A DNA stretch of 38,934 nt from Protofrankia sp. CiP1_Cm_nod1 (lineage in GTDB: Bacteria > Actinomycetota > Actinomycetes > Frankiales > Frankiaceae). The stretch is taken from positions 1 to 38,934 of the forward strand of contig NZ_CAKKTM010000195.1 in assembly GCF_920888515.1 (NCBI RefSeq). Direction: 5' to 3'. The notes under the pieces were generated by a model, which saw only the letters and a list, made by a program, of their open reading frames with translations, was not told the DNA's origin and searched no databases. The position numbers and the translations under genes were made by a program. Positions within the stretch are counted from its first letter, which is position 1. Every line of letters starts with the position of its first letter. This document shows, piece by piece, positions 16,801 through 24,380 of this stretch.

Positions 16801-19279
16801 GGGCAGCGGCCCCGGCCCGGAGGCGACGGTGCTGCTGCCGAGCCGGGCGATCCGGCCGGCGGTACTGTCCGCCACGCGGTTCACGCCGGCCCAGGACGGG
16901 CCGTCGACGCCGGACGAGCCGCGTTCCGCGGCCATCGCCCGGGTGCGCATGGAGGTCAGCGGCCGCACCGCGCGCGTGCTCGAGATCGCCCACGAGCGGT
17001 GCGACTGGGTCATCGTCCTGGACCGTTTCCTCGGGCTGGACGCCTTCGACGACCCGGCCACGCGCACCGCCGGCGGGCGCCGCTACATCCTCGACTACGC
17101 CCCCGAGTTCCTCGACGGGCTCGGCCACCAGATGTCCATCACGACCGCGCACCGGGCGGACGTCGAGAAGATGTTCCTGCGCGCGATGACCGAGCTCGGC
17201 TTCTACCGTCCGGGCGAGTCCGTGTCGTCGGTCATCGACGAGCTGCTGCTGGTGTCGGGCCGACTGATCCTCGCCGCGACCGGTGACGACAACCGGGCGA
17301 AGGAGGCGGTGGCACTGGCGGCGGTGGTGGCGCACCTGCGCCGTCGTGGTGAGCTCGAGAACACGGTCATCATCCCCGTCGACGCCCATCCGGAGCTCTT
17401 CGGCTCCCGCGCCCGGCGCCAGTCCGGCCAGCGGGCCCGGCGGTGCGATCTGCTCCTGGTCCGTTTTCCCACCACGCGCCGGGTGAGCATAGAGGCCGTC
17501 GAGGTGAAGTCGCGCGGCATGCTCGGCAGTGAGGATCTCGCCCGTGACATCGCGGGACAGGTGGATGCGACGATCGATGTCATCAACCGGTTGTTCTTCA
17601 CCGAACCTGTCCGGATCGACCGCCCGCTCCAGCGGGCCCGGTTCGCGGCGCTGCTGCGCTACTACCTGCGCCGGTCCGCCCGCCGGAGCCTGATCACGGA
17701 GGCGGTGGAGTTCGGCCGCATCCAGGAGACCATCGACCGGCTGGAGACGAGCGGTCTGGCGGTCGGCTACCAGCGCAGCGGCTACATCGTGGTCCTGCAC
17801 GAGGACGGAACAGCCGACTTCGAGGTCAGCGGCACCCGCATCCGCACCATCACGGCCAGAAACCTCCAGGCGGACGAGGACGCCGACACCCGCCGCCCCG
17901 CCTACATCCCGCCGCCGCGCGCGTTCGACCCGATCGTGGTGTCGGGTGCCGCGGACCCGGACCCGGACGGGCCCGGCACGAGCGTCCATGCCGACACGGA
18001 CACGGACGTCTCGCCAGCCGTCGGCACGCTCCCGTCGTCCGCCGCCGTCGGCGCGGACGGTGGCGAAGCCGGTGGACGTCCCCCTGAGCCTGCGGGCACC
18101 TCGGCAGATGCCCCGTCGCAGCCTCCGGCCGAGTCGCCGCCGACGCCGCCGAGGACGGCTCCGGCCGAAGCGCAGCCGACGACGCCGCCGAGCCCGTCGG
18201 ATGAACCGCCGGCCCGGGAGCTCACATACCCGCGGGCCGTGCGGGTGCTGGTGGGCCGCACGCTGCCTCCGGAGGAGGACATCGTCTGGGAGGCGAGCAC
18301 GACCGGCAGCCCCCACCTGTTCATTCTCGGTATCCCGGGACAGGGCAAGTCGGAGACGACGATCCGGTTGCTTCAGGGCGCGGTGGAGCAGGGCCTGCCC
18401 GCACTGGTGATCGATTTCCACGGCCAGTTCGGGAACGACCCGCGGCGGCCGGAATCCCTGCATGTGCGGGACGCCGCGGCAGGCCTGCCCTTCTCACCGT
18501 TCGAGCTGGCGGCGGACGCCGGCCGGCACGCCTACAAGATGAACGCGCTGTCCGTCTCGGAGATCTTCGCCTATGTGTGCGGGCTTGGTGACATCCAGCG
18601 GGACGTCGTCTACCAGGCGCTGGTGGGCGGTTACGAGGCGCATGGCCATGGTGCTCTCACCCCGCCGCGGGGTGTTCCGACGCTGGAGGCGGTCCGGGAC
18701 AGGATCGCGCGGCTGGAGAAGGAACGCGGGGTGGCGAACGTGCTCGCCCGCTGCCGGCCGCTGCTGGAGTACGGCCTGTTCACGGACGACACCGGGCTGA
18801 GCATCCAGGACCTGATCAGGAGTGGGCTCGTCGTCGACCTGCACGGCTTCGCCGAGGTGGAGCAGGCGCAGGTCGCCGCCGGCGCGTTCCTGCTCCGCAA
18901 GGTCTACAAGGACATGTTCTCCTGGGGGCAGACCGGGCAGTTGCGGCTTGCCATCGTGCTTGACGAGGCGCACCGCCTGGCGAAGGACGCGACCCTCCCC
19001 AAGCTGATGAAGGAGGGCCGAAAGTTCGGTGTGGCGGTCGTCGTCTCCAGCCAGGGCATCGACGACTTTCATCCGGACGTGCTGGCCAACGCGGGGACAA
19101 AGATGATATATCGGATCAACTATCCGCAGTCGCGTAAGGCGGCTGGCTTCGTCCGGGTCAGGGCGGGCCGTGACCTCACGGAGGAGATCGAGCAGCTTCC
19201 GGTCGGCAACGCCTACGTCCAGACACCCGACATGGCATCCGCCCGCCGAACCCGCATGCTTCGTCCGGACAGCCAGTAG
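13826..19279 (+). CDS. Giant DptH-like protein with nuclease motif and C-terminal HerA-type ATPase
   Basis: 1817 residues from ATG 13826, which overlaps the previous stop. The first 940 residues have no domain I can name, but blocks such as LLLLVPSG..SLENSF and VLPTHPLRVAW recall DptH-type proteins. A Gly-Asn-Pro repeat linker spans about 955-1000. A PD-(D/E)XK pattern follows: D1208 (RCDLLLV), then E1226-V-K1228 (AVEVKSR). A second disordered Pro/Thr/Asp-rich linker (about 1370-1475) leads to a HerA/FtsK-like motor: Walker A GIPGQGKS (1502-1509), Walker B AIVLDEAH (D1713/E1714), then VVSSQG and LPVGNAYVQ. Likely a DNA translocase-nuclease and effector of the three-gene system. Convergent with the 19534 gene across a hairpin. 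Confidence 0.85.
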   Translation: MTSLSTALATRVAEQLVADFLRGAPPGRCLRLDHLREADCHAVREKAAQALAQVPATGRGSSAGAAQIAVLGTTGHADDTVIRPERAIELRNRKSAALLLLVPSGADTPAASSLENSFESIDIDHLFVRIARDTHHRLDRSLRELCDQVQQTVRRNAFNHSRQARAEYLLAVSAAANDPAGGGTANALYNAELTAGTHLHLVGLIPDHGGASFVSRLEANATCVTALVKPARSQEDARERLRSCPLRQDDEHYQAIERFVAAVPRMSERTWLHDLAAPGNRGLTFDRWPLDLPADSDLVALHVEPFANQDGIVPAGTGLRAGPDSALPTCSTRGGFVKATWRTEPARPKDVARWRVEIIPSEEYYGEETDFDVELPSASGKASARSHRLTVAVDTEEAQRVPAVVVVRVQALDRNNQVLRLRDGQPAQAVSQEFSLDDVPPPESTAVRRDSALSLPVARLRALRAGVDAQSETCEGWQEADLAYLQLRFGRGHATRIALSVALRELGQRVLAEPDSAGRYAAVVAAGQPFSAGRAVPVGPERPGGAGKAFLAARREFFDAVRAQPGRGLIEVADLTDELAALASRYTASYGRALRRDASPADTRALTTIDTLRLRIDLGRRDHPVNALVVLPTHPLRVAWYLAYWAELTGWCRQLRSVSSKEERAGEVDIDLLARLSPARTPFLLSDDDGRPYVFAQNLRLLHGVYLPVGEPDPATAISEIVGALGLPSSDVSVGEVPAARLAERIRLYRQTHHQPERLRILATNPGSGAFLGEALRAVTAEASGDPATAEADGGLAPHIQVETFGEGASETSPLPGLRELQQELAENRARRSRGFLDPALEISTAPLDAIDTAHDAHLAVLTDVSHPELVIGTPTVTAGSVSFRGLITRPVTDLGPDGGWVTGIDFPPARGADSTPLTDLHRRFAEAVTSLFVAAAGGTPAGGSPVVTSGAAAGPDNGPGLGNGPDPNNGPVSGNGPGPGNDSDPGNGPGPGSGPGPEATVLLPSRAIRPAVLSATRFTPAQDGPSTPDEPRSAAIARVRMEVSGRTARVLEIAHERCDWVIVLDRFLGLDAFDDPATRTAGGRRYILDYAPEFLDGLGHQMSITTAHRADVEKMFLRAMTELGFYRPGESVSSVIDELLLVSGRLILAATGDDNRAKEAVALAAVVAHLRRRGELENTVIIPVDAHPELFGSRARRQSGQRARRCDLLLVRFPTTRRVSIEAVEVKSRGMLGSEDLARDIAGQVDATIDVINRLFFTEPVRIDRPLQRARFAALLRYYLRRSARRSLITEAVEFGRIQETIDRLETSGLAVGYQRSGYIVVLHEDGTADFEVSGTRIRTITARNLQADEDADTRRPAYIPPPRAFDPIVVSGAADPDPDGPGTSVHADTDTDVSPAVGTLPSSAAVGADGGEAGGRPPEPAGTSADAPSQPPAESPPTPPRTAPAEAQPTTPPSPSDEPPARELTYPRAVRVLVGRTLPPEEDIVWEASTTGSPHLFILGIPGQGKSETTIRLLQGAVEQGLPALVIDFHGQFGNDPRRPESLHVRDAAAGLPFSPFELAADAGRHAYKMNALSVSEIFAYVCGLGDIQRDVVYQALVGGYEAHGHGALTPPRGVPTLEAVRDRIARLEKERGVANVLARCRPLLEYGLFTDDTGLSIQDLIRSGLVVDLHGFAEVEQAQVAAGAFLLRKVYKDMFSWGQTGQLRLAIVLDEAHRLAKDATLPKLMKEGRKFGVAVVVSSQGIDDFHPDVLANAGTKMIYRINYPQSRKAAGFVRVRAGRDLTEEIEQLPVGNAYVQTPDMASARRTRMLRPDSQ

Positions 19280-19438
19280 GGACGCCGACCGGCCGCATCC
19301 GACCAGTTCCCCTGGATCATCGCTCGCCCGTGGCTCCGCCCGCCGCGCCCGCGGCTTCCCGGTCTGCCGCGTGCTTTTCCTCGCGTCACGTTCGCGCCGT
19401 GCGCTGGAGAGTCACTGGCGGGCCGGTCGGTGAGCGGT

Positions 19439-19484
19439 CTTTCTTCGCAGGAATTTCCTGTGGCATTGTTGCGGCGGAAGAAAG
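19439..19484. terminator. Nested inverted repeat between convergent genes
   Basis: Outer arms CTTTCTTC (19439-19446) and GAAGAAAG (19477-19484) enclose an inner perfect dyad, CAGGAA-T-TTCCTG (19448-19460). It sits between the 3' ends of the HerA-like gene and the minus-strand reductase gene, so it probably acts as a bidirectional terminator. Confidence 0.55.
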
Positions 19485-19533
19485 TGCGTTCGGCAGACGC
19501 CCGGACGCCGCCGGCCGATAATGCGTGATCGTT

Positions 19534-20544
19534 TCAGGGTCGGACGGCACCCACCTCTTCCCGTCCGTGCGGGGTGTCCCATTCCGCCGTCGTCCAGCTG
19601 GTCAGGGACGTGCGGGGGACGACCCGCTCCGGGTGCAGCTGGTCGAAGTTGTCGGCGAAGTTCCGGCGGATCACGGCGAAGTCCGTCGCGTCCCTGAAAG
19701 CGGGCAGCGCGTACAGGTCGCGGGCATAGGCCCACAGCGCGGGGAAGCCCTCCGGGCGGGCGATGTTGGTGGCCAGCAGCCCGGGGTAGGCGACGTCCAG
19801 CCGGGCCAGCGACAGCCACAGCCGCACGTCGGGCTCGGTGATGATCGGCCCGAACAGGTAGCGCCGGGTGCGCAGCCGCTCCTCCAGGGTGTCGAAGCGT
19901 TCGAAGAGCACCCGCAGGATCCGAGCGTGCTCGACCGGGTCCGCCGCGTGCCCGACCCGGTGCAGGGCGTTGTTGACGTCCTGGTGCAGCCAGGTGTTGA
20001 AGGCGTCGATCCGCCAGCGCAGCGCCCACGGGTAGAGGTCGACGTCCGGGTCGGCCCAGGCGTCGAACTGTGTGCTGAGGTCGAGGCTGATCGTGCCCGA
20101 CTCGTTGCTGATGATCCTGCCGTGTTCCCGGTCCCACAGCGCGGGCACGGAGGCGCGGCCCAGCCAGCCCGGCACCGTCGCCTCGTACGCCTCCCGCAGC
20201 CGGGAGAAGCCGTTGACCGGGTCGGGCCCGGAGCGGCCGCCGAAGATCCAGCCGCGCTCGTCGGTGGAGTCGTCGACGTACGACAGCGAGACCACGTTCT
20301 GGAGGCCCTTGAGCGCGCGGACGACCGCGGCGCGCGACGACCACGAGCAGCCCCAGGAGACGTAGACGTGGTAGCGGCCGGGTTCGGCGCGGTAGCCGCT
20401 GGAGCCGTCGGCGGTGATCCGCCCGCGCAGCCGCTCCACGTCGCGGGCCGGGGTTGCCGGGAGCTGGTCGCAGGACTCGATCTCGGGCGCGCAGGCGGTG
20501 TCGACCACGGCCGGGAGCTGCCCGGTGAACTGCACCTGAGTCAT
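19534..20544 (-). CDS. Glutathionyl-hydroquinone reductase-like (Xi-class GST) protein
   Basis: 336 residues. The thioredoxin-fold half has the redox cysteine C66 in WGCSWSSRA, corresponding to the CPWA motif of Xi-class enzymes but with Ser for Pro. ALKGLQNVVSLS, ALWDREHGRIISNES (the usual V-P-x-L-W-D step) and the helical C-terminal half (LRTRRYLFGPIITEPDVRLWLSLARLD) are typical of the family. Xi-class enzymes reduce glutathionyl- or other thiol-hydroquinone conjugates. Actinobacteria mainly use mycothiol, so the natural thiol is uncertain. The start ATG 20544 gives the family N-terminus. It is the last gene of the minus-strand transporter operon, 74 bp after the permease, so it may process an imported thiol conjugate. 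Confidence 0.85.
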   Translation of the reverse strand: MTQVQFTGQLPAVVDTACAPEIESCDQLPATPARDVERLRGRITADGSSGYRAEPGRYHVYVSWGCSWSSRAAVVRALKGLQNVVSLSYVDDSTDERGWIFGGRSGPDPVNGFSRLREAYEATVPGWLGRASVPALWDREHGRIISNESGTISLDLSTQFDAWADPDVDLYPWALRWRIDAFNTWLHQDVNNALHRVGHAADPVEHARILRVLFERFDTLEERLRTRRYLFGPIITEPDVRLWLSLARLDVAYPGLLATNIARPEGFPALWAYARDLYALPAFRDATDFAVIRRNFADNFDQLHPERVVPRTSLTSWTTAEWDTPHGREEVGAVRP

Positions 20545-20618
20545 GGGTACTCCGTAAAGGTGTCGGACGGACGGGACGAGGAACGGGGCTGACGAAGATC
20601 GGGGCTCCGGACGGGGGC

Positions 20619-21626
20619 TCACGGCCGGCCACCGGGGGAGAGGGCGCGGGCGATCCGGTTGACCGCCACGGTGACGGCGGCGATGGTCAGGCCGGGCAGC
20701 ACGGTCAGCCACCAGGCGGTGCCGAGGTAGTCACGACCCTCGGAGACCATCGCGCCCCACTCCGGCGTGGGTGGCTGCGCCCCGAGACCGAGGAAGCTCA
20801 GCGCGGACACCGCGAGCACCGCGGTGCCCAGCTCGAGTGCCGCCAGCGCCAGCACCGGGCCGCACACGTGCGGCAGCACATGGGTCAGCAGCACCACGGG
20901 GCCCCGCACACCCGCGGCGGACGCGGCCTCCACATACGGCTCCTGCCGGGCCCTGAGCACCTGGGCGCGCACGATCCGGGAGAAGCCCGCGATGCCCGCC
21001 AGGCCCACGGCGATCGCCGCGTGCGCGGTGCCGGGACCCAGCGCGGTGACCACGGTCAGCGACAGAATGATCGCCGGAACGGCCAGCACCGTGTCGACCA
21101 TCCGCATCAGCAGGGCGTCGACCCAGCCGCGTAGGCTGCCCGCGACCAGGCCGATCGTGACCCCGCCGGCCAGTGCGAGCCCGACCGCGATCACCGGGGC
21201 GCGCAGTGAAAGCGATGAAGCATGTACTACCCGTGACCAGACGTCCCGGCCGAGGTAGTCGGTGCCGAACCAGGCCGCGCCGCTCGGCGGGAGCAGCGCG
21301 CGGTCGGGCGTGGTGGCCAGCGGCGCGTGCGCGCAGAACACCGTGGGCACGAACGCCCAGGCCAGGACGAGCGCCAGCACCAGCACCGCCAGCGTGAGCC
21401 CCGGGCTGCGCCACGCGCCCCGCAGCACCGCGCGCGAAGCCGCCCACAGCGACGCCCGCGGCGCCACGGGGAAAGGGGTGTCGCTGTGGGCCGTACCGCG
21501 GACGGCGCCGTGCGCGGCATCACCGACGCTTCCATGAGAGGTTCCACGGGGAGTCCCATGGGCAGCATTGTGGGTGGCGTCACGGGCGGTGTCGGGGGGG
21601 TTCAGGCCGACCGTGGTCTCAGCCAT
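20619..21626 (-). CDS. ABC transporter permease, DppC type
   Basis: 335 residues. The membrane part (about 75-330) has a six-helix layout with the EAA-type cytoplasmic loop (EPYVEAASAAGVRGPVVLLTHVLPH) and the WFGTDYLGRDVWSRV block seen in all DppC/OppC permeases. The first 70 residues are an unusual Ala/His/Gly/Thr repeat tail (AAHGTPRGTSHGS), longer than in the family. The start at 21626 overlaps the DppB-type gene by 25 nt, so the two are translated together. Confidence 0.93.
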   Translation of the reverse strand: MAETTVGLNPPDTARDATHNAAHGTPRGTSHGSVGDAAHGAVRGTAHSDTPFPVAPRASLWAASRAVLRGAWRSPGLTLAVLVLALVLAWAFVPTVFCAHAPLATTPDRALLPPSGAAWFGTDYLGRDVWSRVVHASSLSLRAPVIAVGLALAGGVTIGLVAGSLRGWVDALLMRMVDTVLAVPAIILSLTVVTALGPGTAHAAIAVGLAGIAGFSRIVRAQVLRARQEPYVEAASAAGVRGPVVLLTHVLPHVCGPVLALAALELGTAVLAVSALSFLGLGAQPPTPEWGAMVSEGRDYLGTAWWLTVLPGLTIAAVTVAVNRIARALSPGGRP

Positions 21627-22588
21627 CCGCGGCTGCCCCTTCCCGTTGCGGGCCGCTCGGCCAGGCGCGGGTCGAGCAGTGGCGTCACCAGGTCGACGGC
21701 AAGGCTGACGGCGGCGAAGACCAGGGCGCTGACGACCACCGCGCCCTGCACCACCGGGATGTCCTGCGCCTCGACCGCGGCCGCGGTGATGCGGCCGAAA
21801 CCGTCGCGGGAGAACACCGTCTCCACCACCACCGAGCCGGCCAGCAGACTGCCGATGATCAGCCCCAGTAGGGACAGCAGCGGCAGCGCCGCGTTGCGGG
21901 TGGCGTGCAGCAGCAGCACCCTGGCCCGCCCGGCCCCCTTGGCCCGGGCGGTGGCGACGTAGGGCGACAGCAGGACGTCGGCCAGGCCGCGGGCGAAGAC
22001 CTGCGTGATCACCGAGGCCGTCGGGATGGCCAGGGTGATCGCGGGCAGCACCAGCCCGCTGCCGCCGGTGTGCCCGAAGGCGGGCAGCAGCTTCCAGCGG
22101 AAGGAGACCACTTCCAGCAGCACCAGGCCCACCACGAACTGCGGGAACGAAACCCCCAGCGAGGGCGCCGACAGCAGCAGCCGCGACAGCCGCCGCGACC
22201 GGGTGGCAACCGCGGCCAGCGCTGTGCCCACCCCGAGCAGCACGGCCAGCGCCAGACCCACCCCCGCGAGGGCCAGGGTCTGCGGCAGCGCGGTGGCAAA
22301 GATGTGGACGACGGTGTCGCCGCTGCCCACCGACCGGCCCAGGTCGCCGTGGAGGGCGGCCCACAGCCGGTCGGCGTACTGCTCCGGCAGCGGGCGCTCG
22401 AAGCCGTAGGCGGCCCGCAGCTGGCGCACCTGCTCGGGGGTGGTGTTGGCGACACCGCCCTGGCCGCTGAGCATGATGGCGACCGGATCTCCGGGCAGCA
22501 GGTAGAGCAGGGCGAAGGAGAGCGTGAACGTCGCCCACACGGTGACCACCGCATGCAGCAGCCGCAGCAGCAGGTGACGTACCGTCAT
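21602..22588 (-). CDS. ABC transporter permease, DppB type
   Basis: 328 residues, normal DppB length. N-terminal helix and periplasmic loop with LLPGDPVAIML, then GDLGRSV, and the cytoplasmic EAA-like loop (LSPYVATARAKGAGRARVLLLHATRNA). Forms the membrane channel together with the overlapping DppC-type protein. Peptide-, nickel-, opine- and glutathione-importing members share this fold, so the substrate cannot be read from the permease alone. No ATPase gene (DppD/DppF) is present in the operon or window. Confidence 0.93.
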   Translation of the reverse strand: MTVRHLLLRLLHAVVTVWATFTLSFALLYLLPGDPVAIMLSGQGGVANTTPEQVRQLRAAYGFERPLPEQYADRLWAALHGDLGRSVGSGDTVVHIFATALPQTLALAGVGLALAVLLGVGTALAAVATRSRRLSRLLLSAPSLGVSFPQFVVGLVLLEVVSFRWKLLPAFGHTGGSGLVLPAITLAIPTASVITQVFARGLADVLLSPYVATARAKGAGRARVLLLHATRNAALPLLSLLGLIIGSLLAGSVVVETVFSRDGFGRITAAAVEAQDIPVVQGAVVVSALVFAAVSLAVDLVTPLLDPRLAERPATGRGSRGWLRPRSA

Positions 22589-22615
22589 CTTCCGCGTCTC
22601 TCCTGTTCATGCTCT

Positions 22616-22675
22616 GTCGCGTTCTGATCCGTGCCATCCTGAACAGTTTTGTCCTGATTTGTGCTGTCAGGTCCG
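22616..22675. repeat. Degenerate 15-bp repeats between lipoprotein and permease genes
   Basis: In the 115-bp gap between the binding-protein gene and the DppB-type gene, units of about 15 bp recur with the loose pattern GTnnnnTCCTGAnnn (22616, 22631, 22646, then decaying). They are in no gene. They might be an RNA processing or mRNA-balance element or a decayed minisatellite. Confidence 0.4.
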
Positions 22676-22703
22676 CGCTGCCCGGCTGGTGCCTGCTGGC
22701 CGG

Positions 22704-24380
22704 TCAGTTCGCCAGCCAGGTGTCGAAGAACGCCGGCTGCGCGGAGCCGTCCAGCGCCACCCCCTGCACCCGCCCGGCGAACGCCACGGACTGAGCCTGC
22801 TCGTAGACGGGCAGCGAGTACGCCTCCTGGACGATCTGCCGCTGTGCCTGCCCGACCAGGGCTGCGCGCTCGGCGGCGTCGAGCGTCTCGGACTGTTTCG
22901 CCAGCAGCGTGTCCAACGGGTTGCCGGCGGGCAGGTGGGCGCGGTTCTTGGTGGTGGTGGCGAAGACGGTCGACAACACGTCGGGGTCGGCGCGGGTCAG
23001 GCCGAACCACAGCAGGTCGTACCGGCCGGCGTCCTGGTCGGGCGCGAGCTGGTTCAGCGGCAGCCCGGAGAGCTGGGCGTCCACGCCGATCTCGCGCAGC
23101 TGGGACTGGACCAGCTGGAGCACGTTGCGGCTGGCGGTGTCGACCCCCGGGTAGATCAGCGTCGGTGCCAGCCGCACGCCGTCCCTGGCGCGGATGCCGT
23201 CACCGCCCGGCCGCCAGCCGGCCGCGTCCAGCAGGGCGCGGGCACCTGCCGGGTCGTGGGCCAGGTCGGCCGACAGGTCGGTGTACGCGGGCGTGCTGGA
23301 GGTCAGGATGCTGCTGGCCGGCCGGTAGTGGTCGCTTAGCAGGGTCCGGACGATGGTGGCGCGGTCGATGCCCTTGGTCAGGGCCTTACGGACGGAGGCG
23401 TCGGCCAGCAGCGGCCGCTCGGTGTTGGCCGTCAGGTTGTACGTGACGCCCGGCACCGGCCGGGACAGCTCGGTGGCGCCGCCGGCGGCGAGCCGCCGTT
23501 CATCCCGCGCGTCGACCCCGATGACCGTGTCGACCTGACCGGAGAGCAGGCTGCCGACGCGCACCCCGGACTCGGGCACCACCTTGTAGTCGATGCCGTC
23601 GAGGTAGGCCGCGCCCTGGTGCTTCCACACCGGCGAGCCCCACGCGTAGTCCGCGCGCCGCGCAAGCCGGATCTCCGTGCCCTGCACGGCCTCCTTCAGC
23701 ACGAACGGGCCCGCGCCGGCGAGGCCGCGGCCCTGGCAGCGCTCTTCCGGGGCGAGGGCCAGCGAGGCGGGGGAGAGCAGTCCCAGCGCGGCCGTCGAGG
23801 TGGCCTGGAGGAACTGCGCGTTGGGACGGGAGAACGTGACCTTCGCGGTGTGGCTGTCGACCACGGTGGTGCCCTGGTAGCCGGTCAGGTAGCTGGCGGC
23901 GACCGCGTCCACGGCGCCGAGCCTGACGATGGCGTCGAAGTTCGCCCTGACCGCGGCCGCGTCCACCGGCGCGCCGTCGCTGAAGGTCGCCCCGGGGCGC
24001 AGGGTGAAGGTGAACTCGGTGGCCGACGCGCCGACCTCGAACTTCGAGGCCAACCACGGGACGATCTTTCCGGTGGCCGGGTCCTGGTCGGTGAGCGAGG
24101 ACACCAGCTGGCGGCTGATCGCGGTGTTGCCGTTGGAGCTGTTGTTCTGCGGATCCAGGCACAGCGGCTTGCTCACCACCGCGACCGTCAGCATTCCGCC
24201 GCCGCGCGCGGCACCCAGGCCGGGCGCCGCCGTCCCGCCGCCGCCGTCGTCCGACGAGGAGCAGGCGGCCAGTCCTAGCCCCAGGCACAGCACCACCGCC
24301 ATTCCGGGCAGAATTCGGCGGCCCGGCCCTCCGATATGTCTGCGGCGCGCGGGAACGGGTGGGCTCGACTGGCGGAACAT
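22704..24380 (-). CDS. ABC transporter substrate-binding lipoprotein, peptide/nickel family (SBP_bac_5)
   Basis: 558 residues. The signal peptide has Arg residues before a hydrophobic stretch (MAVVLCLGLGLAAC) and a lipobox ending at C40, so it is a membrane-anchored lipoprotein. The mature part shows family 5 landmarks: PLCLDPQN near the start, LVSSLTDQDPATGKIVPWLASKFEVG, FTLRPGATFSDGAPVDAAAVRANFD, and VRKALTKGIDRATI. ATG 24380 is preferred over the GTG at 24386 because AGGAG lies 5 nt before the ATG. First structural gene of the operon. The Cys-containing leader peptide upstream (24540-24593) suggests that sulfur status controls it, so an organosulfur ligand such as glutathione, a thiol conjugate or a sulfur-containing peptide is more likely than a generic peptide. 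Confidence 0.92.
   Translation of the reverse strand: MFRQSSPPVPARRRHIGGPGRRILPGMAVVLCLGLGLAACSSSDDGGGGTAAPGLGAARGGGMLTVAVVSKPLCLDPQNNSSNGNTAISRQLVSSLTDQDPATGKIVPWLASKFEVGASATEFTFTLRPGATFSDGAPVDAAAVRANFDAIVRLGAVDAVAASYLTGYQGTTVVDSHTAKVTFSRPNAQFLQATSTAALGLLSPASLALAPEERCQGRGLAGAGPFVLKEAVQGTEIRLARRADYAWGSPVWKHQGAAYLDGIDYKVVPESGVRVGSLLSGQVDTVIGVDARDERRLAAGGATELSRPVPGVTYNLTANTERPLLADASVRKALTKGIDRATIVRTLLSDHYRPASSILTSSTPAYTDLSADLAHDPAGARALLDAAGWRPGGDGIRARDGVRLAPTLIYPGVDTASRNVLQLVQSQLREIGVDAQLSGLPLNQLAPDQDAGRYDLLWFGLTRADPDVLSTVFATTTKNRAHLPAGNPLDTLLAKQSETLDAAERAALVGQAQRQIVQEAYSLPVYEQAQSVAFAGRVQGVALDGSAQPAFFDTWLAN

Noticed and set aside
13193-18463. Two very long minus-strand frames (13193-15787 and 15788-18463)
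   Set aside because: Antisense shadows of the 550-residue and HerA-like genes; no recognisable domains and strongly biased composition.
8122-19279. A complete DNA phosphorothioation (Dnd) or BREX system
   Set aside because: No dndA-E, pglX, pglZ, brxC or methyltransferase gene is in the window; only restriction-like and kinase-like parts are seen.
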